Source: JACVRW01 sp963733885 (lineage in GTDB: Bacteria; Actinomycetota; Thermoleophilia; Solirubrobacterales; Thermoleophilaceae). From it: a stretch of DNA of 64,000 bases. The notes under the pieces were generated by a model. The model had not been told where the DNA came from. It was given only the letters and a program-made list of their open reading frames with translations, and did no database searches. Below are positions 8,301 to 15,694 of this stretch, piece by piece. Positions within the stretch are counted from its first letter, which is position 1, and the number at the start of each line of letters is the position of its first letter. Both the position numbers and the translations under genes were made by a program. The stretch covers positions 475,789 to 539,788 of the forward strand of contig CAVTES010000009.1 of assembly GCA_963733885.1 (NCBI GenBank), in the 5' to 3' direction.

Positions 8301-8711
8301 CTACTTCCGCAGCCCGGCGGCTTCGATGGCTTCCGCATGAGTCAGAAAGTCGCGGATGCGAACGATCTTCCCCGCTCGAAGCTCAAAGACCTCTCCGACT
8401 TCCTGGCTGAACTCGATGCCGGTCGCCCGGGCCGTCAAGTCGATGTGACCGAGGGCGAGGACCGACTCGCCGAGGTCGCGGAACTCCTGGGGCCGATTGG
8501 TGAGGCGTTCCCACGCCTCGCCGCGGTCCTGCCTCCAAATCTTTCGCGCGCCGTCATGACCTCGGTAGGTAGTTGCCTTTCCCTCAAGGCCCGGCTGGAT
8601 CGCAGGGTGCCACTCGACGTCGGCAGCGAGCTCGGCCAAAAAGGCGTCCAGATCATCGGCATTCCACGCCTCGACGGCGCGCTGGACAGTCTCCACGTTC
8701 TGCTGCGACAT
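8301..8711 (-). CDS. SnoaL-like (NTF2 fold) protein
   Basis: The protein is 136 residues, starting at ATG 8711 with SQQNVETVQRAVEAWNADDLDAFLAEL, the standard first helix of SnoaL-like NTF2-fold proteins. ADVEWHPAI, a YRGHDGARKIWRQ segment, and a final GEVFELRAGKIVRIRDF strand pair complete the fold. Members include ketosteroid isomerase-like enzymes and many uncharacterised proteins. No catalytic assignment can be made. It stands alone on the minus strand between two plus-strand genes. The upstream in-frame extension to 8834 lacks family similarity. Confidence 0.78.
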   Translation of the reverse strand: MSQQNVETVQRAVEAWNADDLDAFLAELAADVEWHPAIQPGLEGKATTYRGHDGARKIWRQDRGEAWERLTNRPQEFRDLGESVLALGHIDLTARATGIEFSQEVGEVFELRAGKIVRIRDFLTHAEAIEAAGLRK

Positions 8712-8904
8712 CGCCCGCCCAGTATCCCGCGGGCTGGTGCTCTTCGCGCAACGCGATTTCGGTGGTTGCCGTGAGCGAGTTCGGGTCGACGACGGTAGTT
8801 CTCCGGCACCCGAGGCCGGTTCCGCTCCGCCCAATCACTGTGCCCTGGGATGCTGTGCCCGATGTGCGCGTGTTCGCGCGAGAACGATCCGCGAGGTGCT
8901 GCCA

Positions 8905-9357
8905 ATGCGACCGCCCGTGCCGCCATTTACCGAGGAGACCGCCCGCCAGAAGGTTCAGGCGGCTGAGGACGCATGGAACACGCGGGACCCGGAGCGGGTG
9001 GCGGCCGCCTACACGGAGGACTCGCGGTGGCGCAATCGAGACGAGTTCCTGGCCGGCCGTCCAGCGATCGTGGACTTCCTGCGCCGCAAGTGGGACCGCG
9101 AGCTCGACTACGCGCTTCGCAAGGACCTCTGGGCGTTCACGGATAACCGGATCGCCGTGCGCTTTCAGTACGAGAGCCGGGATTCGTCGGGGCAGTGGTG
9201 GCGCAGCTACGGCAACGAGCAGTGGGAGTTCGACGATGAGGGATACATGCGACGCCGCGAGGCAAGCATCAACGACGTGCCCATCGACGAGACTGATCGC
9301 CGCCTATTCGGTCCGCGCCCCGAGCCGGAGGGTGGCACACCCCTGCCGCTGGCCTGA
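8905..9357 (+). CDS. DUF1348 (NTF2-like) protein
   Basis: The 150-residue protein starts at ATG 8905 with PPVPPFTEETARQKVQAAED. It carries the characteristic DUF1348 strings AWNTRDPERVAAAYTEDSRW, EFLAGRPAIVDFLRRKWDRE and NDVPIDETDRRLFGPRP. This NTF2-fold family is widespread and biochemically undefined. Length and order match the family completely. It lies on the opposite strand from the SnoaL-like gene, with about 190 bases between their starts, a gap that may hold both promoters. Confidence 0.85.
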   Translation: MRPPVPPFTEETARQKVQAAEDAWNTRDPERVAAAYTEDSRWRNRDEFLAGRPAIVDFLRRKWDRELDYALRKDLWAFTDNRIAVRFQYESRDSSGQWWRSYGNEQWEFDDEGYMRRREASINDVPIDETDRRLFGPRPEPEGGTPLPLA

Positions 9358-9508
9358 TCGCTGCTAGCGGGTCCGTCCGCCACACGGCGTTTCCGCTCGT
9401 CGCGCCAAGCAGCCCTCCCTGGCGCGAAGAGCCGACTGTCGAATACTGCCCGGACCGGACGATCGACCTTGGGGGCGGCCCGCTAAGCGGTACCGTTCTT
9501 GACGAGCG

Positions 9509-9964
9509 ATGAGAGGCCACCACTCGTTGAGGGCGTCGGATGCCGATCGCGACGCGGTCGTCGACCGATTGCGCAAGGCGGCCGGCGAGGGCAGGCTGGA
9601 GCCGGACGAGCACGAGGATCGGGTAGACAGAGCGCTGCGTGCACGAACCTACGGCGACCTTGCGCAGCTGCTCGCCGACCTCCCAGCCGAGGGCCGGAGA
9701 CCCTCGCCCCGTTCGCGTTGGCGGAACGACCCGCTGGCACGGTCCGCCGTGTTCGGGGGCGGGCTCCTGGTTGCCGTGATCGTGGCTTTCGCGGTGGTCG
9801 CTGTGGTGGCGATGGTTGTGCTCGCCGTTGCGGCGTCGTGGATCGCTCTCGTCCTCTTCTGGCTCGTCTGCTGCGGCTCGCGGCGGCTGGTTCGGGGGCG
9901 GGCCGGACGCCGATCCGTGAGCGCGCGCCACGCCCACCGCGTGCGCCAAACCGGTTCTCTCTAG
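9509..9964 (+). CDS. DUF1707 membrane protein
   Basis: The product has 151 residues. The N-terminal DUF1707 domain reads SLRASDADRDAVVDRLRKAA and LEPDEHEDRVDRALRARTYGD at residues 6-55. It is followed by a basic linker and a long hydrophobic stretch at about residues 82-122 that could form two membrane helices. The C-terminus is rich in arginine and presumably cytoplasmic. It is a paralogue of the DUF1707 protein at 6340. Its TAG stop (9962-9964) lies inside the TCTAGT target sequence of the IS481-like element, so the insertion left the coding region intact but separated it from whatever followed. Confidence 0.78.
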   Translation: MRGHHSLRASDADRDAVVDRLRKAAGEGRLEPDEHEDRVDRALRARTYGDLAQLLADLPAEGRRPSPRSRWRNDPLARSAVFGGGLLVAVIVAFAVVAVVAMVVLAVAASWIALVLFWLVCCGSRRLVRGRAGRRSVSARHAHRVRQTGSL

Positions 9965-9965
9965 T
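9960..9965. repeat. Left target-site duplication TCTAGT
   Basis: TCTAGT flanks the left end of the IS element and is repeated exactly at 11016-11021. It fits the NCTAGN consensus and 6-base duplication known for IS481. The TAG within it is also the stop codon of the preceding DUF1707 gene. Confidence 0.85.
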
Positions 9966-11015
9966 TGACCTGCCTCACGACCTGGTGAACGTCTGAGAAG
10001 ACGTCCGGGCCCGTCCTGAGGCTGTGGGTCTTGCGGAACTCACGGCTCAAAGGAGGGCCCGGATGTCGGTTCACCGTAGCGTCAGGCTCGGACCGGGAGG
10101 TCGCCGCCGGATCGTCGAGGCGGTCGAGGGCGGCATGTCGCAGAAGCGGGCGGCCGCCCGCTTCTGCGTGTCGCCCGCGACGGTCAACCGTTGGGTGGTG
10201 CGCGCCCGCCAGGCGAGCGCCGAGCAGCGCGACACAGGGTCGTGCTTTGAGGGGCGTTCGTGCCGGCCGCACAGCTCGCCGCGGATGCTGTCGGCGGCCG
10301 ATCACGACCGTGTCTGCGCGGTCAGGCAACGCACCGGCTGGGGGCCCAGGTTGATCGCCTGCGAGGTCGGGCTCCCGCACGCCACCGTCCACCGCGTGCT
10401 GCGGCGGCGTGGCTGCTCGTGTCGCCCGCGGGCGCCGCGGCCGGCAGTCCAGCGGCTACGAGTGGCCCTGTCCCGGCAACCTGCTGCACATCGACACCAA
10501 GCGCTATCAGCGCTTCGAGCGGCCCGGGCACGCCGTCACCGGCGACCGCACCGTCAACTCGCGCGGCGCCGGCCACGAGTTCGCCCACTCGATCGTCGAC
10601 GACTGCTCGCGGCTGGCCTACACAGAGCTCCACGACGACGAGCGCGCCGACACCGTGACCGGCTTCACCGAGCGGGCGCTGGACTGGCTGCTCGAGCACG
10701 GCATCGTCTGCGAGCGGATGCTGACCGACAACGCCTGGGCCTACACCAAGAACCGCTCGCTTAGCGAGCTGCTCAAGAGCCGCGCCATCGTCCACAAGCG
10801 CACCCGGCCCTACAGCCCCAAGACCAACGGCAAAGTCGAGCGCTACCAACAGACGATGGACCGCGAATGGGGCCGCGGCGTCACCTACAACAACTCAGCC
10901 GACCGTCGCGCCGCGCTGCCACACTGGCTCGACCACTACAACACCCGCAGACACCACAGCGGGATCGGCAACCAGACACCAATCAACCGCGTTCACAACG
11001 TCCTGGGGCAGGACA
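9966..11015 (+). mobile_element. IS481-family insertion sequence (about 1,050 bp)
   Basis: The element is bounded by imperfect terminal inverted repeats. The left end (9966-9991) reads TGACCTGCCTCACGACC onward. The right end, read inward from 11015, reads TGTCCTGCCCCAGGACG onward, and 21 of the first 26 positions match. It is flanked by a perfect 6-base direct repeat TCTAGT. Length, terminal TG, target preference and the DDE transposase all fit the IS481 family, whose type element is about 1.05 kb and inserts in NCTAGN. Clean ends and an exact duplication point to a fairly recent insertion, although its transposase frame is interrupted. Confidence 0.9.
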
Positions 11016-11020
11016 TCTAG
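10063..11020 (+). pseudogene. IS481-type transposase, frame broken near 10,440
   Basis: The gene starts at ATG 10063 behind AGGAGG. The first frame encodes an N-terminal helix-turn-helix (GGMSQKRAAARFCVSPATVN) and reaches VHRVLRRRGCSCRPRAPRP. The rest continues one frame on, as SSGYEWPCPGNLLHIDTKRY. It carries the rve core with DTKR and DDCSR, TDNAWAY, SPKTNGKVERYQQTMDREW with the catalytic Glu, and a YNTRRHHSGIGNQTP tail. One extra base between about 10436 and 10455 would explain the break. This could be inactivation, a sequencing indel or, less likely, programmed frameshifting. The stop TAG (11018-11020) is not in the element but comes from the right copy of the target duplication. Confidence 0.88.
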
Positions 11021-11021
11021 T
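11016..11021. repeat. Right target-site duplication TCTAGT
   Basis: This is an exact copy of 9960-9965. It supplies the TAG stop codon that ends the transposase reading frame. Confidence 0.85.
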
Positions 11022-11639
11022 CGGCACTCGCACGGTCCGCTGACCACCAAGGCACCGACTGCGCTGGATCCCCCGGCGAGCGAACGTGGGTCCGCGCAGC
11101 GACAGATCATGGTTCGCTATGGCGCTGGACGCGGGCATGCGTCTCGCGTGGGCGCCGGTCGCTTCCGCAAATCGCGCGAGCCGAAAGCGGGCACTCGATG
11201 CGCCGAGTGGTCGATTTTCCCTGCTATGGGATGTAAAACCGACCAATCGATGTCGGCTTGGGGCAGTCGCGCTTCCGCCGTGATTCTGGCGGGGGCCCCC
11301 ATGCCGAACAGCGCCCATGGACGCCCTTGCCTCGGCGCCTCGAGGGCACCCGGGCGTCTCGCGCAAGGGGCTAGGCTGGGCGGCGGCCGCGGCCGCCTTG
11401 GCGGAGGCAGTGTGGCGCCCGCGCGGCTCGGAGAGGAGCAGGAACGCCAGCCCGGCGCCGCCCAGATGGTGAGCGCTGTCAGCGGCCCCGCGCCGCCGGC
11501 GCCGTCGAAGAACCCGGTGCATGGAGGCCCGCCAGGCTCGCCCCGATCGCCAGCACCGTGAGGCTGAGCCCGCCGGCGTTGGCGACCCAGTCGCCCTCGA
11601 CCGCGTTGAGCCAGCCCTACCCGACGGGGGGCGCCGCAG
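11022..11639. other. 618-base stretch without an intact gene
   Basis: No convincing intact gene is seen. The first 300 bases are less GC-rich than the neighbours (for example ATGGGATGTAAAACCGACC near 11226) and no frame has normal codon bias. The second half holds a decayed membrane-protein fragment, listed separately. Several open frames on both strands lack family similarity and are probably chance in high-GC DNA. Confidence 0.5.
11390..11615 (-). pseudogene. Decayed transporter-like C-terminal fragment
   Basis: On the minus strand, joining three frames gives NAVEGDWVANAGGLSLTVLA, then TGFFDGAGGAGPLTALTIWA, then GLAFLLLSEPRGRH. The hydrophobic pattern and a final SEPRGR resemble the last membrane helices and the PETRGR-like tail of major facilitator transporters. 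At least two frame breaks and no start are present, so it looks like a relic. The family assignment is tentative. Confidence 0.35.
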
Positions 11640-12386
11640 TCATGCGCGCCGGGCCACGATGTTCAGCCGCACGTAGTCGAGCTCCCGGTCCGAGCGCTCG
11701 AGCACGGCCTCCACGTAGCGGTCGCGGAGCTCCTCGGGGAGCTGCTCGAGGTGGTAGCCGAGACACACCGTGCGCAGGTAGTCGCCCGGGTCGTCGGGCA
11801 CCATGGGGTAGGGCTCGAGCCATGTCTCGACCGCTTCGAAGCCGGCCCGCTCGAGGCGCCGGGCGGTCGCCTGAGGTCCCGCGAAGTTCCAGGGTCCGGC
11901 CCAGCCGGCGAGATGTCTCGCGAAGGGCTCCTCGGCCGCCGCCTCGCGGGCCGCGCGGTGGAAGCGCTCCACGTTCCCCTCTCCCCCGCACTGCGCGACC
12001 ATCCGCCCGCCCGCCCGCAGGGCGGCGTGGAGGCGTTCGAAGAGCCGGTCGTGGTCGGCGATCCAGTGGAAGACGGCGTTCGAGAACACGGCGTCCACGG
12101 GCTCCTCCAGCCGCAGCTCCGTGAGCTCGGCCTGGAACACCGTGGCGCGGTGGCGGGGTAGCGCCTCGCGCGCGTGCTCCACCATCGAGGGCGCCTGGTC
12201 CACCGCCACCACGTGTCCGCGCTGCAGCCGCTCGAGCAGCATCGCCGTGACCCGGCCGGAGCCGCAGCCGGCGTCCAGCACGGTCTCGTCGCCGCGCAGG
12301 TCGAGCCGGTCGAGCAGCGCCGTCGCCCACTCCACCTGGGGACCCGACACCCGGTGGTAGGTGGCGGCGTCCCAGTCCCGGCTCAT
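11640..12386 (-). CDS. Trans-aconitate 2-methyltransferase-like SAM methyltransferase
   Basis: The 248-residue protein starts at ATG 12386, overlapping the leuD stop as ATGA. It is a class I SAM methyltransferase: TVLDAGCGSGRVT (motif I) at residues 40-52, VVAVDQAPSMVEHAREALP (motif II), and DAVFSNAVFHWIADHDRLF (motif IV). The overall layout, including the DWDAATYHRVSGPQVEWA opening and a closing LDYVRLNIVARR, parallels the trans-aconitate methyltransferase Tam. Coupling to leuC-leuD suggests it may methylate an aconitate- or isopropylmalate-type acid, as Tam-like enzymes do. That substrate is inference from context. Confidence 0.8.
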   Translation of the reverse strand: MSRDWDAATYHRVSGPQVEWATALLDRLDLRGDETVLDAGCGSGRVTAMLLERLQRGHVVAVDQAPSMVEHAREALPRHRATVFQAELTELRLEEPVDAVFSNAVFHWIADHDRLFERLHAALRAGGRMVAQCGGEGNVERFHRAAREAAAEEPFARHLAGWAGPWNFAGPQATARRLERAGFEAVETWLEPYPMVPDDPGDYLRTVCLGYHLEQLPEELRDRYVEAVLERSDRELDYVRLNIVARRA

Positions 12387-12946
12387 GCCAGGGAGGTGGT
12401 GACCGGCCCGCTTCGCTCGCGCTTCGCCTCGTAGCGCTCGATGGCCTCGGCGTGCTGGAGCGTCACGCCGATGTCGTCGAGGCCCTCGAGCAGGCGCCGG
12501 GCGGTCTCGGGGTCGATCTCGAACGGCACCTGCCGCCCGGCGAACGAGGCCTCCTGCTCCTCCAGGTCGATGCGGGCGTGCCCGGCGGCCATCAGCTCCT
12601 TCACGTCGGCCTCGGGGAGGACCACCGGCAGCAGCCCGATCTTCGTGCAGTTGTTGAAGAAGATGTCGGCGAAGCTGGGCGCGACGATCGCCTGGAAGCC
12701 GTAGTCCTGCAAGGCCCAGGGCGCGTGCTCGCGGGACGACCCGCTGCCGAAGTTGCGCCCCGTCGCGAGGATCGGGTTGCTCGGCAGGTCCCACCCGGGC
12801 TGCTTGGCCCAGTCGTGGAAGAGGAACTCGCCGAACCCGGTGCGCTCCACCCGCTTGAGGAACTGCTTGGGGATGATCTGGTCGGTGTCCACGTCCGTGC
12901 GGTCGAGCACCGACACGGCCCCCTCCACGACTCGCACGGGCTCCAT
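12383..12946 (-). CDS. leuD: 3-isopropylmalate dehydratase, small subunit
   Basis: The 187-residue protein is the swivelling small subunit of isopropylmalate isomerase. TDVDTDQIIPKQFLKRVERT is the N-terminal signature, and GRNFGSGSSREHAPWALQDY holds the substrate-binding loop. APSFADIFFNNCTKIGLLPV follows. It pairs with LeuC to convert 2-isopropylmalate to 3-isopropylmalate and probably also isomerises citramalate. The ATG at 12946 overlaps the leuC stop as TGATG, and its own TGA overlaps the methyltransferase start. Length is within the normal range for the long LeuD type. Confidence 0.95.
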   Translation of the reverse strand: MEPVRVVEGAVSVLDRTDVDTDQIIPKQFLKRVERTGFGEFLFHDWAKQPGWDLPSNPILATGRNFGSGSSREHAPWALQDYGFQAIVAPSFADIFFNNCTKIGLLPVVLPEADVKELMAAGHARIDLEEQEASFAGRQVPFEIDPETARRLLEGLDDIGVTLQHAEAIERYEAKRERSGPVTTSLA

Positions 12947-14304
12947 CACTCCCACCCCCTGATGTCCACGAAGCGGCCCTCGATGGCCGCCGCCGCAGCC
13001 ATCTTGGGGCTGACCAGGTGCGACCGCGCGCCGCGGCCCTGACGTCCCTCGAAGTTGCGGTTCGAGGTGGAGGCAACGCGCTCGCCCGGCGCCGCTATGT
13101 CGGGGTTCATGCCGAGGCACATGGAGCACCCGGCCGAGCGCCAGTCGAAGCCGGCCGCGCGGAACACCTCGTCGAGGCCCTCGGCCTCGGCCTGCGCCTT
13201 CACCTGCTGGGACCCGGGCACCACCATCGCCTCGACCGACGCTGCCACGCGCCGGCCGCGCACCAGCTCGGCGGCCTCGCGCAGGTCGCCGATGCGCGAG
13301 TTCGTGCAGGAGCCGATGAACACCCGGTCGAGGTCGATCTCGCGCATCGGCGTGCCGGCCTCGAGGGCCATGTACTCGAGCGCGCGCTCCTCGCCCTCGT
13401 CGCGCGGCTCCGGCACGGCGGCCGTGACGTCGGTGACCATCCCGGGATTCGTGCCCCACGTGACCTGGGGCGACAGCTCGGAGGCGTCGATCTCGACCTC
13501 CTGGTCGAATCCGGCCCCCTCGTCGGTGCGGAGGGCGCGCCACTCGTCGAGCGGCAGCGGGTCCGGCGCCGCCTCGCGACCCGCGACCCACTCGAAGGTG
13601 GTGTCGTCCGGGGCGATCATCCCGGCGCGGCCGCCGCCCTCGATCGACATGTTGCAGACAGTCATCCGCCCCTCCATCGAGAGACGCTCGATGGGCGGCC
13701 CGGCGTACTCGATCACGTGGCCGGCGCCGCCGGCCACGCCGATCCGGCCGATCGTGCCGAGGATCAGGTCCTTGGCCGTGACGCCGTAGCCGAGCTCTCC
13801 CAGGTAGCGGATCCGCATCGACCTCGGCTTGCGCTGCTGGAGCGTCTGCGTGGCCAGGACGTGCTCGACCTCGCTCGTGCCGATACCGAACGCCAGCGCG
13901 CCGAAGGCGCCGTGCGTGGAGGTGTGCGAGTCGCCGCAGACGATCGTCATGCCGGGCTGGGTCACCCCGAGCTCCGGGCCGATCACGTGGACGATGCCCT
14001 GCCGCGCTGAGCCGATCGAGTAGACCGGCACGCCGAAGTCCCTGCAGTTGCGCTCGAGCGTCTCCACCTGGATGCGCGAGAGCCGGTCGCGGATGTGCGC
14101 CGCGGCGGTCGAGCCGTCCGTGGGCACGTTGTGGTCGGCGGTCGCCAGCGTGCGGTCGCGCCGGCGCACCGGCCGGCCTGCGAGGCGAAGCGACTCGAAG
14201 GCCTGCGGAGAGGTCACCTCATGCACAAGGTGGAGGTCGATGTACAGCAGGCTCTCGGCGACCTCGTGGGCCTCCCAGATCTTGTCGAACAGACTCCTCG
14301 GCAA
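12946..14304 (-). CDS. leuC: 3-isopropylmalate dehydratase, large subunit
   Basis: The 452-residue aconitase-family subunit carries the 4Fe-4S cluster. The cysteine ligands lie in VFIGSCTNSRIGDL and in AGCSMCLGMNPD. Other landmarks are ATADHNVPT, CGDSHTSTHGAFGALAFGIG and GRNFEGRQ-like SNRNFEGRQGRGARSHLVSP. No ATG or GTG fits the family start. TTG 14304 does, and it follows a strong GAGGAGGAGC ribosome site and begins the usual PRSLFDKIWEAHEV. It starts two bases after the XRE-cupin gene stop, so expression is likely coupled to that regulator. Confidence 0.95.
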   Translation of the reverse strand: MPRSLFDKIWEAHEVAESLLYIDLHLVHEVTSPQAFESLRLAGRPVRRRDRTLATADHNVPTDGSTAAAHIRDRLSRIQVETLERNCRDFGVPVYSIGSARQGIVHVIGPELGVTQPGMTIVCGDSHTSTHGAFGALAFGIGTSEVEHVLATQTLQQRKPRSMRIRYLGELGYGVTAKDLILGTIGRIGVAGGAGHVIEYAGPPIERLSMEGRMTVCNMSIEGGGRAGMIAPDDTTFEWVAGREAAPDPLPLDEWRALRTDEGAGFDQEVEIDASELSPQVTWGTNPGMVTDVTAAVPEPRDEGEERALEYMALEAGTPMREIDLDRVFIGSCTNSRIGDLREAAELVRGRRVAASVEAMVVPGSQQVKAQAEAEGLDEVFRAAGFDWRSAGCSMCLGMNPDIAAPGERVASTSNRNFEGRQGRGARSHLVSPKMAAAAAIEGRFVDIRGWE

Positions 14305-14306
14305 GT

Positions 14307-14879
14307 TCAGCTCCTCCTCAGCCCGGCCGCGACAATCGCGTAAAAGCGGGCGTCCTCCCGCCCAGGGTTCTCGAAGTGGTGCGGTATGTCGGCGTCGAAC
14401 GTGACCGCGTCGCCCTCCGTCAAATCGTGCTGCACGCCGGCGCACACGAAGCGCAGCGAGCCCTCGACCACGACCGCCGTCTCGCGACTACCCGGCTCGT
14501 GCATCGGTGGATCGTCCGGCTCGCCCGTGGCGGCGCCCGGCGCGAGCGCGTGGAGCGAGACCTCGGCGCGCAAGCCCGGGAGCGCCGGGGTCAGAACCTC
14601 GTACCGGTGGCCACCGGCGCCGACCCGCATGCGCTCGGCCGCGCGCACGACGCTCACCCCGTCGGTCTCGTCGAGGCGCAGCAGCTGCGACAGCGTCAGC
14701 TCGAGGCCGCCTGCGATGCGCTCGGCCACCGCCAGCGTCGGGCTGGTCTCGCCGCGCTCCACCTGGGACAGCATCGGCGCCGACACGCCGCTGCGGTCGG
14801 CGAGATCCCGGAGCGAGAGGTCCATGCCCTCGCGCAGCCGCCGGATCCGTGTGCCGAAGGGATGACCGTTGGCCGCCAT
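14307..14879 (-). CDS. XRE-type regulator with C-terminal cupin domain
   Basis: The 190-residue protein has an N-terminal Cro/C1 helix-turn-helix: IRRLREGMDLSLRDLADRSG, then VSAPMLSQVERGETSPTLAV, at residues 11-50. A C-terminal cupin follows at about residues 105-185 (AVVVEGSLRFVCAGVQHDL, FDADIPHHFENPG). Cupin regulators of this type sense small ligands. The gene directly precedes leuC with two bases between, and its own upstream region has repeats fit to be operators (14886-14917). It may therefore control leuCD and itself in response to a pathway metabolite. The ligand is unknown. Confidence 0.88.
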   Translation of the reverse strand: MAANGHPFGTRIRRLREGMDLSLRDLADRSGVSAPMLSQVERGETSPTLAVAERIAGGLELTLSQLLRLDETDGVSVVRAAERMRVGAGGHRYEVLTPALPGLRAEVSLHALAPGAATGEPDDPPMHEPGSRETAVVVEGSLRFVCAGVQHDLTEGDAVTFDADIPHHFENPGREDARFYAIVAAGLRRS

Positions 14880-14885
14880 GATGAG

Positions 14886-14917
14886 GTCCGTATGTTATCA
14901 CGGACGTTTGTATGTTA
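14886..14917 (-). promoter_or_regulatory. Candidate operator/promoter of the XRE-cupin gene
   Basis: Just upstream of the regulator start (ATG 14879) lies a perfect inverted repeat GTCCGT-8-ACGGAC (14886-14905). Overlapping it are two direct copies of GTATGTTA (14890-14897 and 14910-14917) spaced exactly 20 bases, two helical turns. On the minus strand each copy reads TAACATAC, and the nearer TAACAT could be a -10 box. An AT-rich repeat in such GC-rich DNA stands out. Autoregulation is inferred. Confidence 0.5.
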
Positions 14918-14919
14918 CC

Positions 14920-15666
14920 TCAGCGGCTCTGGCTCTTGGGCCGCACCATCACCTCGTTGACGCACACGTGCGGCGGCCGCGTGACGGCGTAGAGGATCGC
15001 GTCGGCGATGTCCTCGGCCTGGAGCACCTCGCCGATCTGCTCGCGAACGCGCTCGAGCGTCTGCCGGACCAAGGGGTTCAGGTTGTGGCCCTGCAGCTCG
15101 GTGTCGACAACGCCCGGTGCCACGACCGTCACGCGGATGCCGGCGTGGAGCGCCTCCTGGCGCAGCGCCTCCGAGAAAGCGTGCACTCCGAACTTGGTCA
15201 TGTTGTAGACGGCGGCGCCCGCATCGGCGCGGCGGCCGGCCACCGAGGAGACGTTGACGATGTCCCCTCCCCCGCTCCGCGCGATCACGGGCAGTGCCGC
15301 GTGGGTGCAGATCAGGAGGCCCCAGATGTTCACGTCGAGCATGCGGCGCCACTCCGAGGGGTCGGCGCCGTCGACCGGGCCGAGCAGCATCACGCCGGCG
15401 TTGTTCACCAAGACGTGGAGACCGCCGTGCTCGCGGTGCGCGGCCTCGATGAATCCCCGCGCCTGGGCCTCGTCCGTGACGTCGACCTCGTGCACCGAGC
15501 TCGGTCCGTCGAGCCGGCCGGCCAGGTCCTCCAGCCGGTCGCGGCGCCGGGCTCCCAGCGCCACCGCGGCGCCGGCAGCCGAAAGGGCGAGGGCGGTTGC
15601 CTCGCCTATCCCCGAGGAGGCGCCTGTGATCGCAGCGACCCGGCCTGCAAGGGGCTGGTCGGCCAT
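14920..15666 (-). CDS. Short-chain dehydrogenase/reductase
   Basis: The 248-residue SDR has the NAD(P) glycine motif in AAITGASSGIGEATAL at residues 12-27, the structural NNAGVM motif, the catalytic Ser in DIVNVSSVAGRR, and YNMTKFG supplying the Tyr-x3-Lys pair. The ALGARRRDRLEDLAGRL region after the second strand suggests NADP preference. Its substrate is not evident; the general layout is that of SDRs similar to serine 3-dehydrogenase/YdfG. It ends about 40 bases from the XRE-cupin start on the same strand, so that gap holds both its 3 prime end and the regulator promoter. Confidence 0.88.
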   Translation of the reverse strand: MADQPLAGRVAAITGASSGIGEATALALSAAGAAVALGARRRDRLEDLAGRLDGPSSVHEVDVTDEAQARGFIEAAHREHGGLHVLVNNAGVMLLGPVDGADPSEWRRMLDVNIWGLLICTHAALPVIARSGGGDIVNVSSVAGRRADAGAAVYNMTKFGVHAFSEALRQEALHAGIRVTVVAPGVVDTELQGHNLNPLVRQTLERVREQIGEVLQAEDIADAILYAVTRPPHVCVNEVMVRPKSQSR

Positions 15667-15694
15667 GCCGAGGCGATCCTACCCCGCCGCGGCA

